This document shows positions 20,104 to 31,680 of a stretch of DNA of 64,000 nucleotides, piece after piece. The notes below the pieces were generated by a model that had not been told where the DNA came from, did not search any database, and worked only from the letters and a program-made list of their open reading frames with translations. The stretch comes from Seriola aureovittata. Its lineage: Eukaryota > Chordata > Actinopteri > Carangiformes > Carangidae. The position numbers and the translations under genes were made by a program. Location of the stretch: contig NC_079375.1 of assembly GCF_021018895.1 (NCBI RefSeq), positions 26,076,475-26,140,474 on the forward strand. The letters run 5' to 3'. The first letter of the stretch is position 1, and every line of letters starts with the position of its first letter.

Positions 20104-20697
20104 CCTCCAACCTTTATGAACAGTGTCCTTGTAGATCTAGACTTTAGTGTGAATCTGTTATTATACATTATCACCCTGCAAAGCTTTTGTCATTTAATCA
20201 GATCCATCAGTGTGAGTTCAGCCTGAACAACCAGCACTAAAAGAAATATTTTCATTATTAAAATTCTTTGATCAAAGTCAGTTTATTTGTATAGCACCTT
20301 TTACAAAACAATGCAGTTCACCCTCTACAACCTGTTTGTGCATCACCTCTAAAACTTGAGAACATACAAATTACATCAAATTGATCCAATGAAAAATTAT
20401 TAAAAATATCTAGGAATGCACATAATTTATACAAAATGAACTAGATGGTTAAATGACCAAACAAGTGACACAACAGCATTTGAGGGTTTCTCAGCTTTAA
20501 CATTACAGACTAGCCCACTCATAACTGTGGTAGAGTATAAAAATATAAAATTCAATAATATTTCAGAGTTCAGTCATTTATATTCTTAGAATCTATGCAC
20601 TCACTGTAAAACTAATATTTTTCCAAGATCATTTTTCAAAGGCTCTTTACATACGGACTGTCAATTCCCCATTAAGTCTGAAAGCTCTCCAACATGT
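20104..20697. other. Z6 3' flank
   Basis: A minus-strand AATAAA lies at 20282-20287 in a TGCTATACAAATAAAC context, a likely poly(A) signal for Z6. A decayed finger follows the stop codon near 20640-20690. Matching AATAAA positions are 24703-24708 (Z7), 29234-29239 (Z8) and 33983-33988 (Z9). Confidence 0.5.
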
Positions 20698-21728
20698 TCA
20701 GGAATTACATGACTTTTTATTTGTATGGATCATTAGATGTTTCACCAAGTGTGGCTGCTGCCTGAACATTCTCCCACAGATTTCACAGGGGTATGGCTTC
20801 TCCCCTGTGTGGGTTCTCATGTGGACTGACAATATTGGCATAGTAGAGAAACTTTTCCCACACCTTTCACAAAAATATGGCTTTTCACCTGTGTGTATTC
20901 TTGTATGCGTATTTAAGGCCGTCTTCACACGAAATTTTTTCCCACAGGTGTTGCAGGTGTAGGGCTTCTCACCTGTGTGGATTCTCATGTGGACCGACAA
21001 GCATGCACGCGTAGTGAAAGTGTTCGCACACATTTCACAAGAATATGGCTTTTCACCTGTGTGTGTTCTCATATGTATATTCAAGAGTCTCTTGAAATTA
21101 TATTTCTTCCCACAGGTATTGCAAGTATGCGGCGTCTCACTTCTGTGGGATCTTGTATGGTTCCTCAAGTGTGTGTTGTTAATACATATTTTTCCACATA
21201 TGTTGCAGCTACATGGCTTCTCGCCTGTGTGGGCTCTCGTGTGGATCAACAGATCCAAACTTGAGCTGAAACTTTTCCCACACGTTTGGCAAAAATATGT
21301 TTCGCATTTGAATGATTTTTCACCTGTCTGAGTGTTACAGTGACTCTTTGCTGTGGGAAAGTTATAAATGTTGTCACTGTGACTTGTGTTTTTGTGATGT
21401 CTATTCTTTGGATGTGTCTCTGCATTTCCTGTTGATTCTGGGTCTACATGCTTACTTCCTTCCTGATCTTGGCTCTCAGCTACAGGAAAGTTGTGAAAGA
21501 GGAGCTGGTGGTCACTTTCCTCATTAGTAGGAGTCAACATCAAGGTATCAGTCTCCTGCTTCAGTACAAGCTGCTCTCCCTCCTGACTGATGCAGAGTTC
21601 CTCCTCTTCCTCTTTAATCTGTGGAGGCTCTGGGTCCTCCTGGTCCAGACTGGAGTTCCTCTCCTGGTCACAGAGCTGCTGGTCAGTGTGAACCTCCTCC
21701 TCCTTACAGACATGATGCTGTGGGAGCT
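20698..21728 (-). CDS. Z6 ZNF exon: acidic linker and seven C2H2 fingers
   Basis: This is an open exon of 343 codons with stop and acceptor above 21728. The linker is complete ([30 protein letters not shown]), followed by a spacer with NAETHPKNRHHKN. The first finger is truncated and fused: SFKCET runs directly into YFCQTCGKSF, a deletion shared by Z7 and Z8. Seven complete fingers follow, ending HTNKKSCNS. Helix residues differ from Z7/Z8 at a few sites (for example TTRACLSVH against TTRKCLSVH). The only upstream exon 1 (22331..22497) is frameshifted, so whether a finger protein is made is doubtful. The first in-frame Met in this exon precedes the fingers and could serve an alternative transcript. 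Confidence 0.75.
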
Positions 21729-22330
21729 CTGGAGGGACAAAGGACACAAGACATAGGTTACTAATGTCATGATAGAAAAACTCAGGTCTTGGTTTGGTCT
21801 TATTTCATCCAAAGACAACTCACACAGAACACACTTAAAATATCCCAAAAGGATAAAAAATATACAAATACAGTAGAAACAGTGCAAAAGAAACCACAAG
21901 CAGCACACAAAGTGCTGTGAGTAAAACTGAAGCAGGAAACAGGATAAAAACACTAAGATTAAAAAAAGAAATTACTTCACAGTGGTCCTGACCTGCTCCC
22001 AAATCACGACAACAAAGACTGCAGTAAAGCACGATGCACAGATTTCCTTTGTTTGGTCTTCGTTTCACGATTCTTCTATAATCTTTTGTTTTGGTCAGTT
22101 TCCCCTGTTTCTTATACAACCTGTTTGTTTGATGTTGAATGTTTACTGATTAAAAACAAGAGACTCAGTCATGTTATCTATTTAAATTTTTAAAAAAATC
22201 TGCCCCAAAGTTTTTCTTTCATGTGCAACAGTGAAAACTCAAACTAAATGTAAGGAGAGCTCTGATCAGGATCCAGTATGAGTCATGTCCCTGTGTTAGT
22301 TTTCATTCAGACCATCCTGGTTTCACAGAC
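21729..22330. other. Intron 1 of Z6
   Basis: This 602-bp intron is homologous to the introns of Z7 and Z8 (26235-26834 and 30766-31368). No separate feature is visible. Confidence 0.55.
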
Positions 22331-22497
22331 CTGTCCTGTGTAGCTTTATCTCGGGTTTCCAAACGATATCCATCTGTCTACGCTTCGATCTCTTCCTCGT
22401 ACTCGACGATAGTTTGTTCAAAGACTCCGAATATTTCTTCAGCAGCAGCAGTTAGTCGCTCGTTGACAAACTCTCTCAGATACTGAACTGAAGACAT
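22331..22497 (-). pseudogene. Z6 exon 1, frameshifted
   Basis: The exon has ATG, a normal first 37 codons and an intact donor, but is 167 bp instead of 172. The DRQRRLLD coding stretch is replaced by a version 5 bp shorter (reading EAQTDGY). Splicing at the usual donor then enters the ZNF exon in the wrong frame and meets TAA after eight further codons, giving about 63 aa. The same lesion is in Z7 and Z8. Confidence 0.75.
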
Positions 22498-22640
22498 TGT
22501 TGCTTAGTTACCACTGAAATATTTACCTGCGATACGACTACACCGTCATCTTCAAGCTAGCTCCACACAGCGTCTCACATTTTTCGCGCCGTTACATTTT
22601 ATACCTCCGCTAGGTGTCACACTGTGAAGTTCCGGCAGGG
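22498..22640 (-). promoter_or_regulatory. Z6 promoter / 5' UTR block
   Basis: The uORF lies at 22538..22549. The GCGGAGGTATAA variant of the core and the CCGGAAC box lie at 22601-22640. The ETS-like GGAAGT is changed to GGAGGT here and in Z8. Confidence 0.5.
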
Positions 22641-25119
22641 AACTCGAGTTAATTTTTATTTCCACCTTCAGGTATGAATCTACATCTGTGTCGCTTCATT
22701 TCACATGGGAATTAGGTTATTATCTCTGAACTACCACATTTAACTGATGTGTTTTGGAGCTTTTTCGCAAATAATAACTTTAAACGGGGACAGAAAAAGT
22801 CACATTGTCACATTCATCTAATTCCTTCCTAGGCTACTTAAAAATAAAATGTAATTCAGTAATAAACCAAACCCAACTTTGCTCGGACTTAATGTTACTA
22901 TTCTTTTTCATTGTTTCTTAGCAGCTGGATTAAGTGGAGATATCTATTTTTTCACCTACTTCTCTAATTACTGGATGGTTGAATAAGACATGTTTCATAA
23001 GCTAATTTTAGCTCATTTTTTGGAGTAAATTGTATTAAGCAAAGTAACTGTGTCAATCAAGTGAATGTAGTGGACTAAAAAGTGTATGTGCCTGGGAAAT
23101 GTATTTTACATGACATAAATTCTCCATTGTTAATCTTATATTCTTACATTATCACTTTTCAAATCTTTTTATTAGTATTTATAATTGCACAAGATCAGAA
23201 AAAAGCATTTTAATGCCCATGTTACTTCGGGCCCTGATCACTGTTGGCATTACAACCACTTAAACTAATGACAGACAGGTATAGTTATTGTTCAATCATC
23301 AATGTGGAAAAAGTGGTCTGAACAACCAACATTTAGGGAAAAATATTTCCTATCAAAAATATTTGACAAAATAGTCAGTTTATTTATATATCAGCTTTTA
23401 TAAAACATTTTATACATCAATTTGATTCAATCACAAAAAGCATAAAATATCAAATGAAAGGACATGCTCTACACAAAAAAAGATTGAAGTTGGTAGCATG
23501 ACAACATAAGTGACCCAACAACTAGAGGGTTTCTCAGCTTCAGAATCAGAGTTAATAATCCACTAAAATAACTGAGGTAGAGCATCATATGTGAAGATTA
23601 ATTTACAGTTGTATGCACTAACTGTGAAATAAAAATGTTGTCAATATTTGGGAGATTGCTGTTTCAAAGAAAAACTGCAGCAGACAGAAATATGAGTAAT
23701 ACAGTCATATGTAGGAAAAAAATTAGGTTAGTAACAAACAATGGCACTGATGACAATATACTACATTAAACTAAGATATTGTGACACCTTCTCAAATTGG
23801 AAATTCTATACATTTAATTACAGACAAGACACATAGTGATATAGTTACGTGAACCAACGCAAACTGAAGCTGAGACTCATTGATTTAATGTTGTTCCCAT
23901 TATTTCTTTTCAAATTAAAAAGAGGTGAAACTTAGAGCCTGAAGAACAAAACATGTGTAAGTCAGTATCCAACTTGGTTAACCAGGGCTAAGACACACAG
24001 GGAAACAGAAGGCACAAGAGAAGTTATGTGGTTTCTCATCAGTATGGGCTCTTCTCATGTGGACTGTCAATTCTCCACTAAGTCTGAAAGCTATTCCATA
24101 TGTTTTGTAAGTTTACTTCTGGATAAAAATACCAAACTGTATCATACTTTAACTTCAACCGTAGCTTGTGAGCTGCAACATAAAAACATCTGTTGCATGT
24201 TTTAATTGAACTCTGAAAAAAACTCAAGTTATGGCTATAGCAGCGACTCTATGAACTACAATCTACACCTTGAAGGATGCCATCCTCCTACATATCTTTG
24301 AGGTCTTATGTTAACAAAGTCATGTGACATAAAGAGGCTTGGCTTGCTGTTTAAGAACATCCAGGTGAACTTGCATCTTCCTCTTACCTGGAACGCCTCC
24401 AGATGAAACTTTCAACAAAGTCAACATTTCCATAACCCTGAGGGTTGGAGGAAACTGCAAGGGAATTCAAACAGACGTAGAAAAGTGTGCTATGTGGGTT
24501 CAAGGTGGCTCGTTTTCACATCTGCCTCCAACCTTTATGAACAGTGTCCTTGTAGATCTAGACTTTAGTGTGAATCTGTTATTATACATTATCACCATGC
24601 AAAGCTTTTGTCATTTAATCAGATCCATCAGTGTAAGTTCAGCCTGAACAACCAGCACTGAAAGAAATATTTTCATTATTAAAATTCTTTGATCAAAGTC
24701 AGTTTATTTGTATAGCACCTTTTACAAAACAATGCAGTTCCCCCTCTACAACCTGTTTGTGCATCACCTCTAAAACTTGAGAACATACAAATTACATCAA
24801 ATTGATCAAATCAAAATTTATTAAAAATATCATATGAATGCACATGATCTATACAAAATGAACTAAATGGTTAAATGACCAAACAAGTGACACAACAGCA
24901 TTTGAGGGTTTCTCAGCTTTAACATTACAGACCAGCCCAATCATAACTGTGGTAGAGCATAAAAACATAAAATTCAATAATATTTCAGAGTTCAGTCATT
25001 TATATTCTTAGAATCTATACACTCACTGCAAAACTAATATTTTTCCAAGATCATTTTTCAAAGGCTCTTTACATACGGACTGTCAATTCCCCATTAAGTC
25101 TGAAAGCTCTCCAACATGT
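22641..25119. other. Z7 3' flank and intergenic
   Basis: This is shared unit flank. It holds a relic finger near 24020-24120, an empty site for the solo LTR near 24195, deletion of the RT fragment near 24505 and a likely poly(A) signal at 24703-24708. No gene is seen. Confidence 0.5.
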
Positions 25120-26234
25120 TCAGGAATTACATGACTTTTTATTTGTATGGATCATTAGATGTTTCACCAAGTGTGGCTGCTGCCTGAACATTCTCCCACA
25201 GATGTCACAGGGGTATGGCTTCTCCCCTGTGTGGGTTCTCATGTGGACTGACAATATTGGCTTAGTAGAGAAACTTTTCCCACACCTTTCACAAAAATAT
25301 GGCTTCTCCCCTGTGTGGGTTCTCATGTGGATTGACAATATTGGCTTAGTAGTGAAACTTTTCCCACACCTTTCACAAAAATATGGCTTCTCCCCTGTGT
25401 GTATTCTTGTATGCGTATTTAAGGCCGTCTTCACACGAAATTTTTTCCCACAGGTGTTGCAGGTGTAGGGCTTCTCACCTGTGTGGATTCTCATGTGGAC
25501 CGACAAGCATTTACGCGTAGTGAAAGTGTTCGCACACATTTCACAAGAATATGGCTTTTCACCTGTGTGGGATCTTATATGTATATCTAAGAGTCTCTTG
25601 TAATTATATTTCTTCCCACAGGTATTGCAAGTATGCGGCTTCTCACTTCTGTGGGATCTTGTATGGTTCCTCAAGTGTGTGTTGTTAATACATATTTTTC
25701 CACATATGTTGCAGCTACATGGCTTCTCGCCTGTGTGGGCTCTCGTGTGGATCAACAGATCCAAACTTGAGCGGAAACTTTTCCCACACGTTTGCCAAAA
25801 ATATGTTTCGCATTTGAATGATTTTTCACCTGTCTGAGTATTACAGTGACTCTTTGCTGTGGGAGAGTTATAAATGTTGTCACTGTGACTTGTGTTTTTG
25901 TGATGTCTCTTCTTTGGTTGTGTCTCTGCATTTCCTGTTGATTCTGGGTCTACATGCTCGCTTCCTTCCTGATCTTGGCTCTCAGCTACAGGACAGTTGT
26001 GAAAGAGGAGCTGGTGGTCACTTTCCTCATTAGTAGAAGTCAACATAAAGGTATCAGTCTCCTGCTTCAGTACAAGCTGCTCTCCCTCCTGACTGGTGCA
26101 GAGTTCCTCCTCTTCCTCTTTAATCTGTGGAGGCTCTGGATCCTCCTGGTCCAGACTGGAGTTCCTCTCCTGGTCACAGAGCTGCTGGTCAGTGTGAACC
26201 TCCTCCTCCTTACAGACATGTTGCTGTGGGAGCT
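25120..26234 (-). CDS. Z7 ZNF exon: acidic linker and eight C2H2 fingers
   Basis: This is an open 371-codon exon with the same plan as Z6: full linker, spacer [13 protein letters not shown], truncated first finger fused to YFWQTCGKSF, then fingers ending HTNKKSCNS. In the first complete unit the residue before QTC is Trp, but both cysteines of the pair needed (C-x2-C) are affected because Cys is replaced by Trp, so that finger is impaired. It gains one extra CERCGKSF finger by an 84-bp duplication relative to Z6. It pairs with the frameshifted exon 1 at 26835..27001, so expression of the finger protein through the standard splice is doubtful. It is nearly identical to Z8. Confidence 0.75.
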
Positions 26235-26834
26235 CTGGAGGGACAAAGGACACAAGACATAGGTTACTAATGTCATAATAGAAAAACTCAGGTCTTGGTT
26301 TGGTCTTATTTTATCCAAAGACAACTCACACAGAACACACTTAAAATATCCCAAAAGGATAAAAAATATTCAAATACAGTAGAAACAGTGTAAAACAAAC
26401 CACAAGCAGCACACAAAGTGCTGTGAGTAAAACTGAAGCAGGAAACAGGATAAAAACACTAAGATTAAAAAAAGAAATTACTTCACAGTGGTCCTGACCT
26501 GCTCCCAAATCGACAACAAAGACTGCAGTAAAACACGATGCACTGATTTCCTTTGTTTGGTCTTCGTTTCACGATTCTTCTATAATCTTTTGTTTTGGTC
26601 AGTTTCCCCTGTTTCTTATACAACCTGTTTGTTTGATGTTGAATGTTTACTGATTAAAAACAAGAGACTCGGTCATGTTATCTATTTAAATTTTTAAAAA
26701 AATCTGCCCCAAAGTTTTTCTTTCATGTGCAACAGTGAAAACTCAAACTAAATGTAAGGAGAGTTCTGATCAGGATCCAGTATGAGTCATGTCCCTGTGT
26801 TAGTTTTCATTCAGACCATCCTGGTTTCACAGAC
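26235..26834. other. Intron 1 of Z7
   Basis: This 600-bp intron is nearly identical to the Z8 intron. No additional feature is visible. Confidence 0.55.
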
Positions 26835-27001
26835 CTGTCCTGTGTAGCTTTATCTCGGGTTTCCAAACGATATCCATCTGTCTGCGCTTCGATCTCTTCC
26901 TCGTACTCGACGATAGTTTGTTCAAAGACTCCGAATATTTCTTCAGCAGCAGCAGTTAGTCGCTCGTTGACAAACTCTCTCAGATACTGAACTGAAGACA
27001 T
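26835..27001 (-). pseudogene. Z7 exon 1, frameshifted
   Basis: This is a 167-bp version of exon 1 with the same 5-bp net deletion as Z6 and Z8. The start codon and the GTCTGT donor are intact, and translation would end soon after the splice. Confidence 0.75.
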
Positions 27002-27145
27002 TGTTGCTTAGTTACCACTGAAATATTTACCTGCGATACGACTACACCGTCATCTTCAAGCTAGCTCCACACAGCGTCTCACATTTTTCGCGCCGTTACA
27101 TTTTATACCTCAGCTAGGTGTCACACTGTGAAGTTCCGGCAGGGA
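27002..27145 (-). promoter_or_regulatory. Z7 promoter / 5' UTR block
   Basis: The uORF lies at 27042..27053. The core is altered (GCTGAGGTATAA) and the CCGGAAC box is kept near 27136. Confidence 0.5.
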
Positions 27146-28878
27146 ACTCGAGTTAATTTTTATTTCCACCTTCAGGTATGAATCTACATCTGTTTCGCTT
27201 CATTTACACATGGGAATTAAGTTATTATCTCTGAACTACCACATTTAACTGATGTGTTTTGGAGCTTTCTCCGAAATAATAACTTTAAACGGGGACAGAA
27301 GAACTCACATTGTCACATTCATCTAGTTCCTTCCTACGCTACTTAAAAATAAAATGTAATTCAGTAATAAACCAAACCCAACTTTGCTCGGACTTAATGT
27401 TACTATTCTTTTTCATTGTTTCTTAGCAGCTGGATTAAGTGGAGATATCTATTTTTTCACCTACTTCTCTGATTACTGGATGGTTGAATAAGACATATTT
27501 CATAAGCTAATTTTAGCTCATTTTTTGAGTAAATTGTATTCAGCAAAGTAACTGCGTCAATCAAGTGAATGTAGTGGACTAAAAAGTGTATGTGCCTGGG
27601 AAATGTAGTTTACATGACATAAATTCTCCATTTTTAATCTTATATTCTTACATGATCACTTTTCAAATCTTTTTATTAGTATTTACAATTGCACAAGATC
27701 CTTAAAAAAAAGCATTTTAATGCCCATATTACTTCAGGCCCTGATCGCTGTTCGCATTACTACAACTTAAACTAATGACAGACAGGTATAGTTAATTAAC
27801 AATGTGGTAACACTGGTCTGAACAACCAACATTTAGGGGAAAATATTTACTAGCAAAAATATTTGACAAACAACACAAGTGACTCAACAACACTAGAGGG
27901 TTTCTCAGCTTCAGCATCAGAGTTCATAATCCACTAAAATAACTGAGGTAGAGCATCATATGTAAAGATTAATTTACAGTTGTAGGCACTAACTGTGAAC
28001 TAAAAATGTTGTCAATATTTGGGAGATTGCTGTTTCAAAGAAATTCTGCAGCAAACAGAAATATGAGTAATACAGTCATATGTAGGAAAAAAAATTAGGT
28101 TAGTAACAAACGATGGCACTGATGACAATATACTACATTAAACTAAGATATTGTGACACCTTCTCAAATTGGAAATTCTATACATTTAATTACAGATAAG
28201 ACACACAGTGCTATAGTTACATGAACCAATGCAAACTAAAGCTGAGACTCATTGATTTAATGTTGTTCCCATTATTTATTTTCAAATTAAAAAGAGGTGA
28301 AACTTAGAGCCTGAAGAACAAAACATGTGTAAGTCAGTATTCAACTTGGTTAATCAGGGCTAAGACACACACAGGGAAACAGAAGGCAGAAGAGAAGTTA
28401 TGTAGTTTCTCATCAGTATGGGCTCTTCTCATGTGGACTGTCAATTCTCCACTAAGTCTGAAAGCTCTTCCATATGTTTTGTAAGTTTACTTCTGGATAA
28501 AACTACCAAACTGTATCATAATTTAACTTCAACCCCAGCCTGTGAGCTGCAACATAAAAACACCTGTTGCATGTTTTAATTGAACTCTGAAAAAAACTAA
28601 AGTTATGGCTATAGCAGCGACTCTATGAAGTACGATCTACACCTTGAAGGATGCCATCCTCCTACATATCTTTGAGGTCTTCTGTTAACAAAGTCATGGG
28701 ACATAAAGAGGCTTGGCTTGCTGTTTAAGAACATCCAGGTGAACTTGCATCTTCCTCTTACCTGGAACGCCTCCAGATGAAACTTTCAACAAAGTCAAAA
28801 TTTCCATAACCCTGAGGGTCGGAGGAAACTGCAAGGGAATTCAGAAACAGACGTAGAAAAGTGTGCTATGTGGGTTCA
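27146..28878. other. Z8 far 3' flank and intergenic
   Basis: This is shared unit flank with a relic finger near 28395-28490 and an empty solo-LTR site near 28570. Relative to its neighbours it lacks a segment near 27870. No gene is seen. Confidence 0.45.
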
Positions 28879-29053
28879 AAATGGCTCTTCTTCATTTTTA
28901 CCTTGAACCCTAAGGCTTGTATGTGATTGATGACCCTCCTTGCGTCCTGGACAACCTGACTGCGACATGGGGCACAGATCAACCAGATATCTAAATAAGT
29001 TAGGACCTTCAAGACAGAAATCTGAGGGGAAGTCAGTGCAGCTGCATCACATC
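28879..29053 (-). mobile_element. Reverse-transcriptase-like fragment (copy 2)
   Basis: This is the paralogous copy of the fragment at 19926, with the same YLDIWLICAP motif and the same lost Asp. It duplicated with the tandem unit. Confidence 0.6.
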
Positions 29054-29650
29054 TACCCCCAACCTTTATGAACAGTGTCCTTGTAGATCTAGACTTTAGT
29101 GTGAATCTGTTATTATACATTATCACCATGCAAAGCTTTTGTCATTTAATCAGATCCATCAGTGTAAGTTCAGCCTGAACAACCAGCACTGAAAGAAATA
29201 TTTTCATTATTAAAATTCTTTGATCAAAGTCAGTTTATTTGTATAGCACCTTTTACAAAACAATGCAGTTCACCCTCTACAACCTGTTTGTGCATCACCT
29301 CTAAAACTTGAGAACATACAAATTACATCAAATTGATCAAATCAAAATTTATTAAAAATATCATATGAATGCACATGATCTATACAAAATGAACTAAATG
29401 GTTAAATGACCAAACAAGTGACACAACAGCATTTGAGGGTTTCTCAGCTTTAACATTACAGACCAGCCCACTCATAACTCTGGTAGAGCATAAAAACATA
29501 AAATTCAATAATATTTCAGAGTTCAGTCATTTATATTCTTAGAATCTATACACTCACTGCAAAACTAATATTTTTCCAAGATCATTTTTCAAAGGCTCTT
29601 TACATACGGACTGTCAATTCCCCATTAAGTCTGAAAGCTCTCCAACATGT
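29054..29650. other. Z8 3' flank
   Basis: It holds a likely poly(A) signal at 29234-29239 (minus AATAAA) and a decayed finger after the stop near 29590-29645. Confidence 0.45.
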
Positions 29651-30765
29651 TCAGGAATTACATGACTTTTTATTTGTATGGATCATTAGATGTTTCACCA
29701 AGTGTGGCTGCTGCCTGAACATTCTCCCACAGATGTCACAGGGGTATGGCATCTCCCCTGTGTGGGTTCTCATGTGGACTGACAATATTGGCTTAGTAGA
29801 GAAACTTTTCCCACACCTTTCACAAAAATATGGCTTCTCCCCTGTGTGGGTTCTCATGTGGATTGACAATATTGGCTTAGTAGTGAAACTTTTCCCACAC
29901 CTTTCACAAAAATATGGCTTCTCCCCTGTGTGTATTCTTGTATGCGTATTTAAGGCCGTCTTCACACGAAATTTTTTCCCACAGGTGTTGCAGGTGTAGG
30001 GCTTCTCACCTGTGTGGATTCTCATGTGGACCGACAAGCATTTACGCGTAGTGAAAGTGTTCGCACACATTTCACAAGAATATGGCTTTTCACCTGTGTG
30101 GGATCTTATATGTATATCTAAGAGTCTCTTGTAATTATATTTCTTCCCACAGGTATTGCAAGTATGCGGCTTCTCACTTCTGTGGGATCTTGTATGGTTC
30201 CTCAAGTGTGTGTTGTTAATACATATTTTTCCACATATGTTGCAGCTACATGGCTTCTCGCCTGTGTGGGCTCTCGTGTGGATCAACAGATCCAAACTTG
30301 AGCGGAAACTTTTCCCACACGTTTGCCAAAAATATGTTTCGCATTTGAATGATTTTTCACCTGTCTGAGTGTTACAGTGACTCTTTGCTGTGGGAGAGTT
30401 ATAAATGTTGTCACTGTGACTTGTGTTTTTGTGATGTCTCTTCTTTGGTTGTGTCTCTGCATTTCCTGTTGATTCTGGGTCTACATGCTCGCTTCCTTCC
30501 TGATCTTGGCTCTCAGCTACAGGACAGTTGTGAAAGAGGAGCTGGTGGTCACTTTCCTCATTAGTAGAAGTCAACATAAAGGTATCAGTCTCCTGCTTCA
30601 GTACAAGCTGCTCTCCCTCCTGACTGGTGCAGAGTTCCTCCTCTTCCTCTTTAATCTGTGGAGGCTCTGGATCCTCCTGGTCCAGACTGGAGTTCCTCTC
30701 CTGGTCACAGAGCTGCTGGTCAGTGTGAACCTCCTCCTCCTTACAGACATGATGCTGAGGGAGCT
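29651..30765 (-). CDS. Z8 ZNF exon: acidic linker and eight C2H2 fingers
   Basis: This is an open 371-codon exon, collinear with Z7. I read only a few differences, including ELPQHHV at the start and a TGEMP linker before the last finger. The linker keeps IKEE and LKQE. As in Z7, the first unit has YFWQTC, so the array starts with an impaired finger and then seven complete ones. The standard exon 1 for this gene (31369..31535) has the shared frameshift. Near-identity to Z7 over the whole 4.5-kb unit marks a recent tandem duplication or conversion. Confidence 0.75.
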
Positions 30766-31368
30766 CTGGAGGGACAAAGGACACAAGACATAGGTTACTA
30801 ATGTCATAATAGAAAAACTCAGGTCTTGGTTTGGTCTTATTTTATCCAAAGACAACTCACACAGAACACACTTAAAATATCCCAAAAGGATAAAAAATAT
30901 TCAAATACAGTAGAAACAGTGTAAAACAAACCACAAGCAGCACACAAAGTGCTGTGAGTAAAACTGAAGCAGGAAACAGGATAAAAACACTAAGATTAAA
31001 AAAAGAAATTACTTCACAGTGGTCCTGACCTGCTCCCAAATCGACAACAAAGACTGCAGTAAAACACGATGCACTGATTTCCTTTGTTTGGTCTTCGTTT
31101 CACGATTCTTCTATAATCTTTTGTTTTGGTCAGTTTCCCCTGTTTCTTATACAACCTGTTTGTTTGATGTTTGATGTTTACTGATTAAAAACAAGAGACT
31201 CAGTCATGTCATCTATTTAAATTTGAAAAAAAAATCTGCCCCAAAGTTTTTCTTTCATGTGACACAGTGAAAACTCAAACTAAATGTAAGAGTAGAGCTC
31301 TGATCAGGATCCAGTATGAGTCATGTCCCTGTGTTAGTTTCCATTCAGACCATCCTGGTTTCACAGAC
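30766..31368. other. Intron 1 of Z8
   Basis: This 603-bp intron is nearly identical to the Z7 intron. No other feature is visible. Confidence 0.55.
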
Positions 31369-31535
31369 CTGTCCTGTGTAGTTTTATTTCGGGTTTCCAA
31401 ACGATATCCATCTGTCTGCGCTTCGATCTCTTCCTCGTACTCGACGATAGTTTGTTCAAAGACTCCGAATATTTCTTCAGCAGCAGCAGTTAGTCGCTCG
31501 TTGACAAACTCTCTCAGATACTGAACTGAAGACAT
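31369..31535 (-). pseudogene. Z8 exon 1, frameshifted
   Basis: This is the third 167-bp copy with the same lesion as Z6 and Z7, plus two further substitutions near the donor end. ATG at 31535 and the donor are intact. Confidence 0.75.
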
Positions 31536-31680
31536 TGTTGCTTAGTTACCACTGAAATATTTACCTGCGATACGACTACACCGCCATCTTCAAGCTAGCT
31601 CCACACAAAGTCTCACATTTTTCGCGCCGTTACATTTTATACCTCCGCTAGGTGTCACACTGTGAAGTTCCGGCAGGGAA
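31536..31680 (-). promoter_or_regulatory. Z8 promoter / 5' UTR block
   Basis: The uORF lies at 31576..31587, with its second codon changed (ATG GCG GTG TAG). The GGAGGT core variant and CCGGAAC box lie at 31635-31675. Confidence 0.5.
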
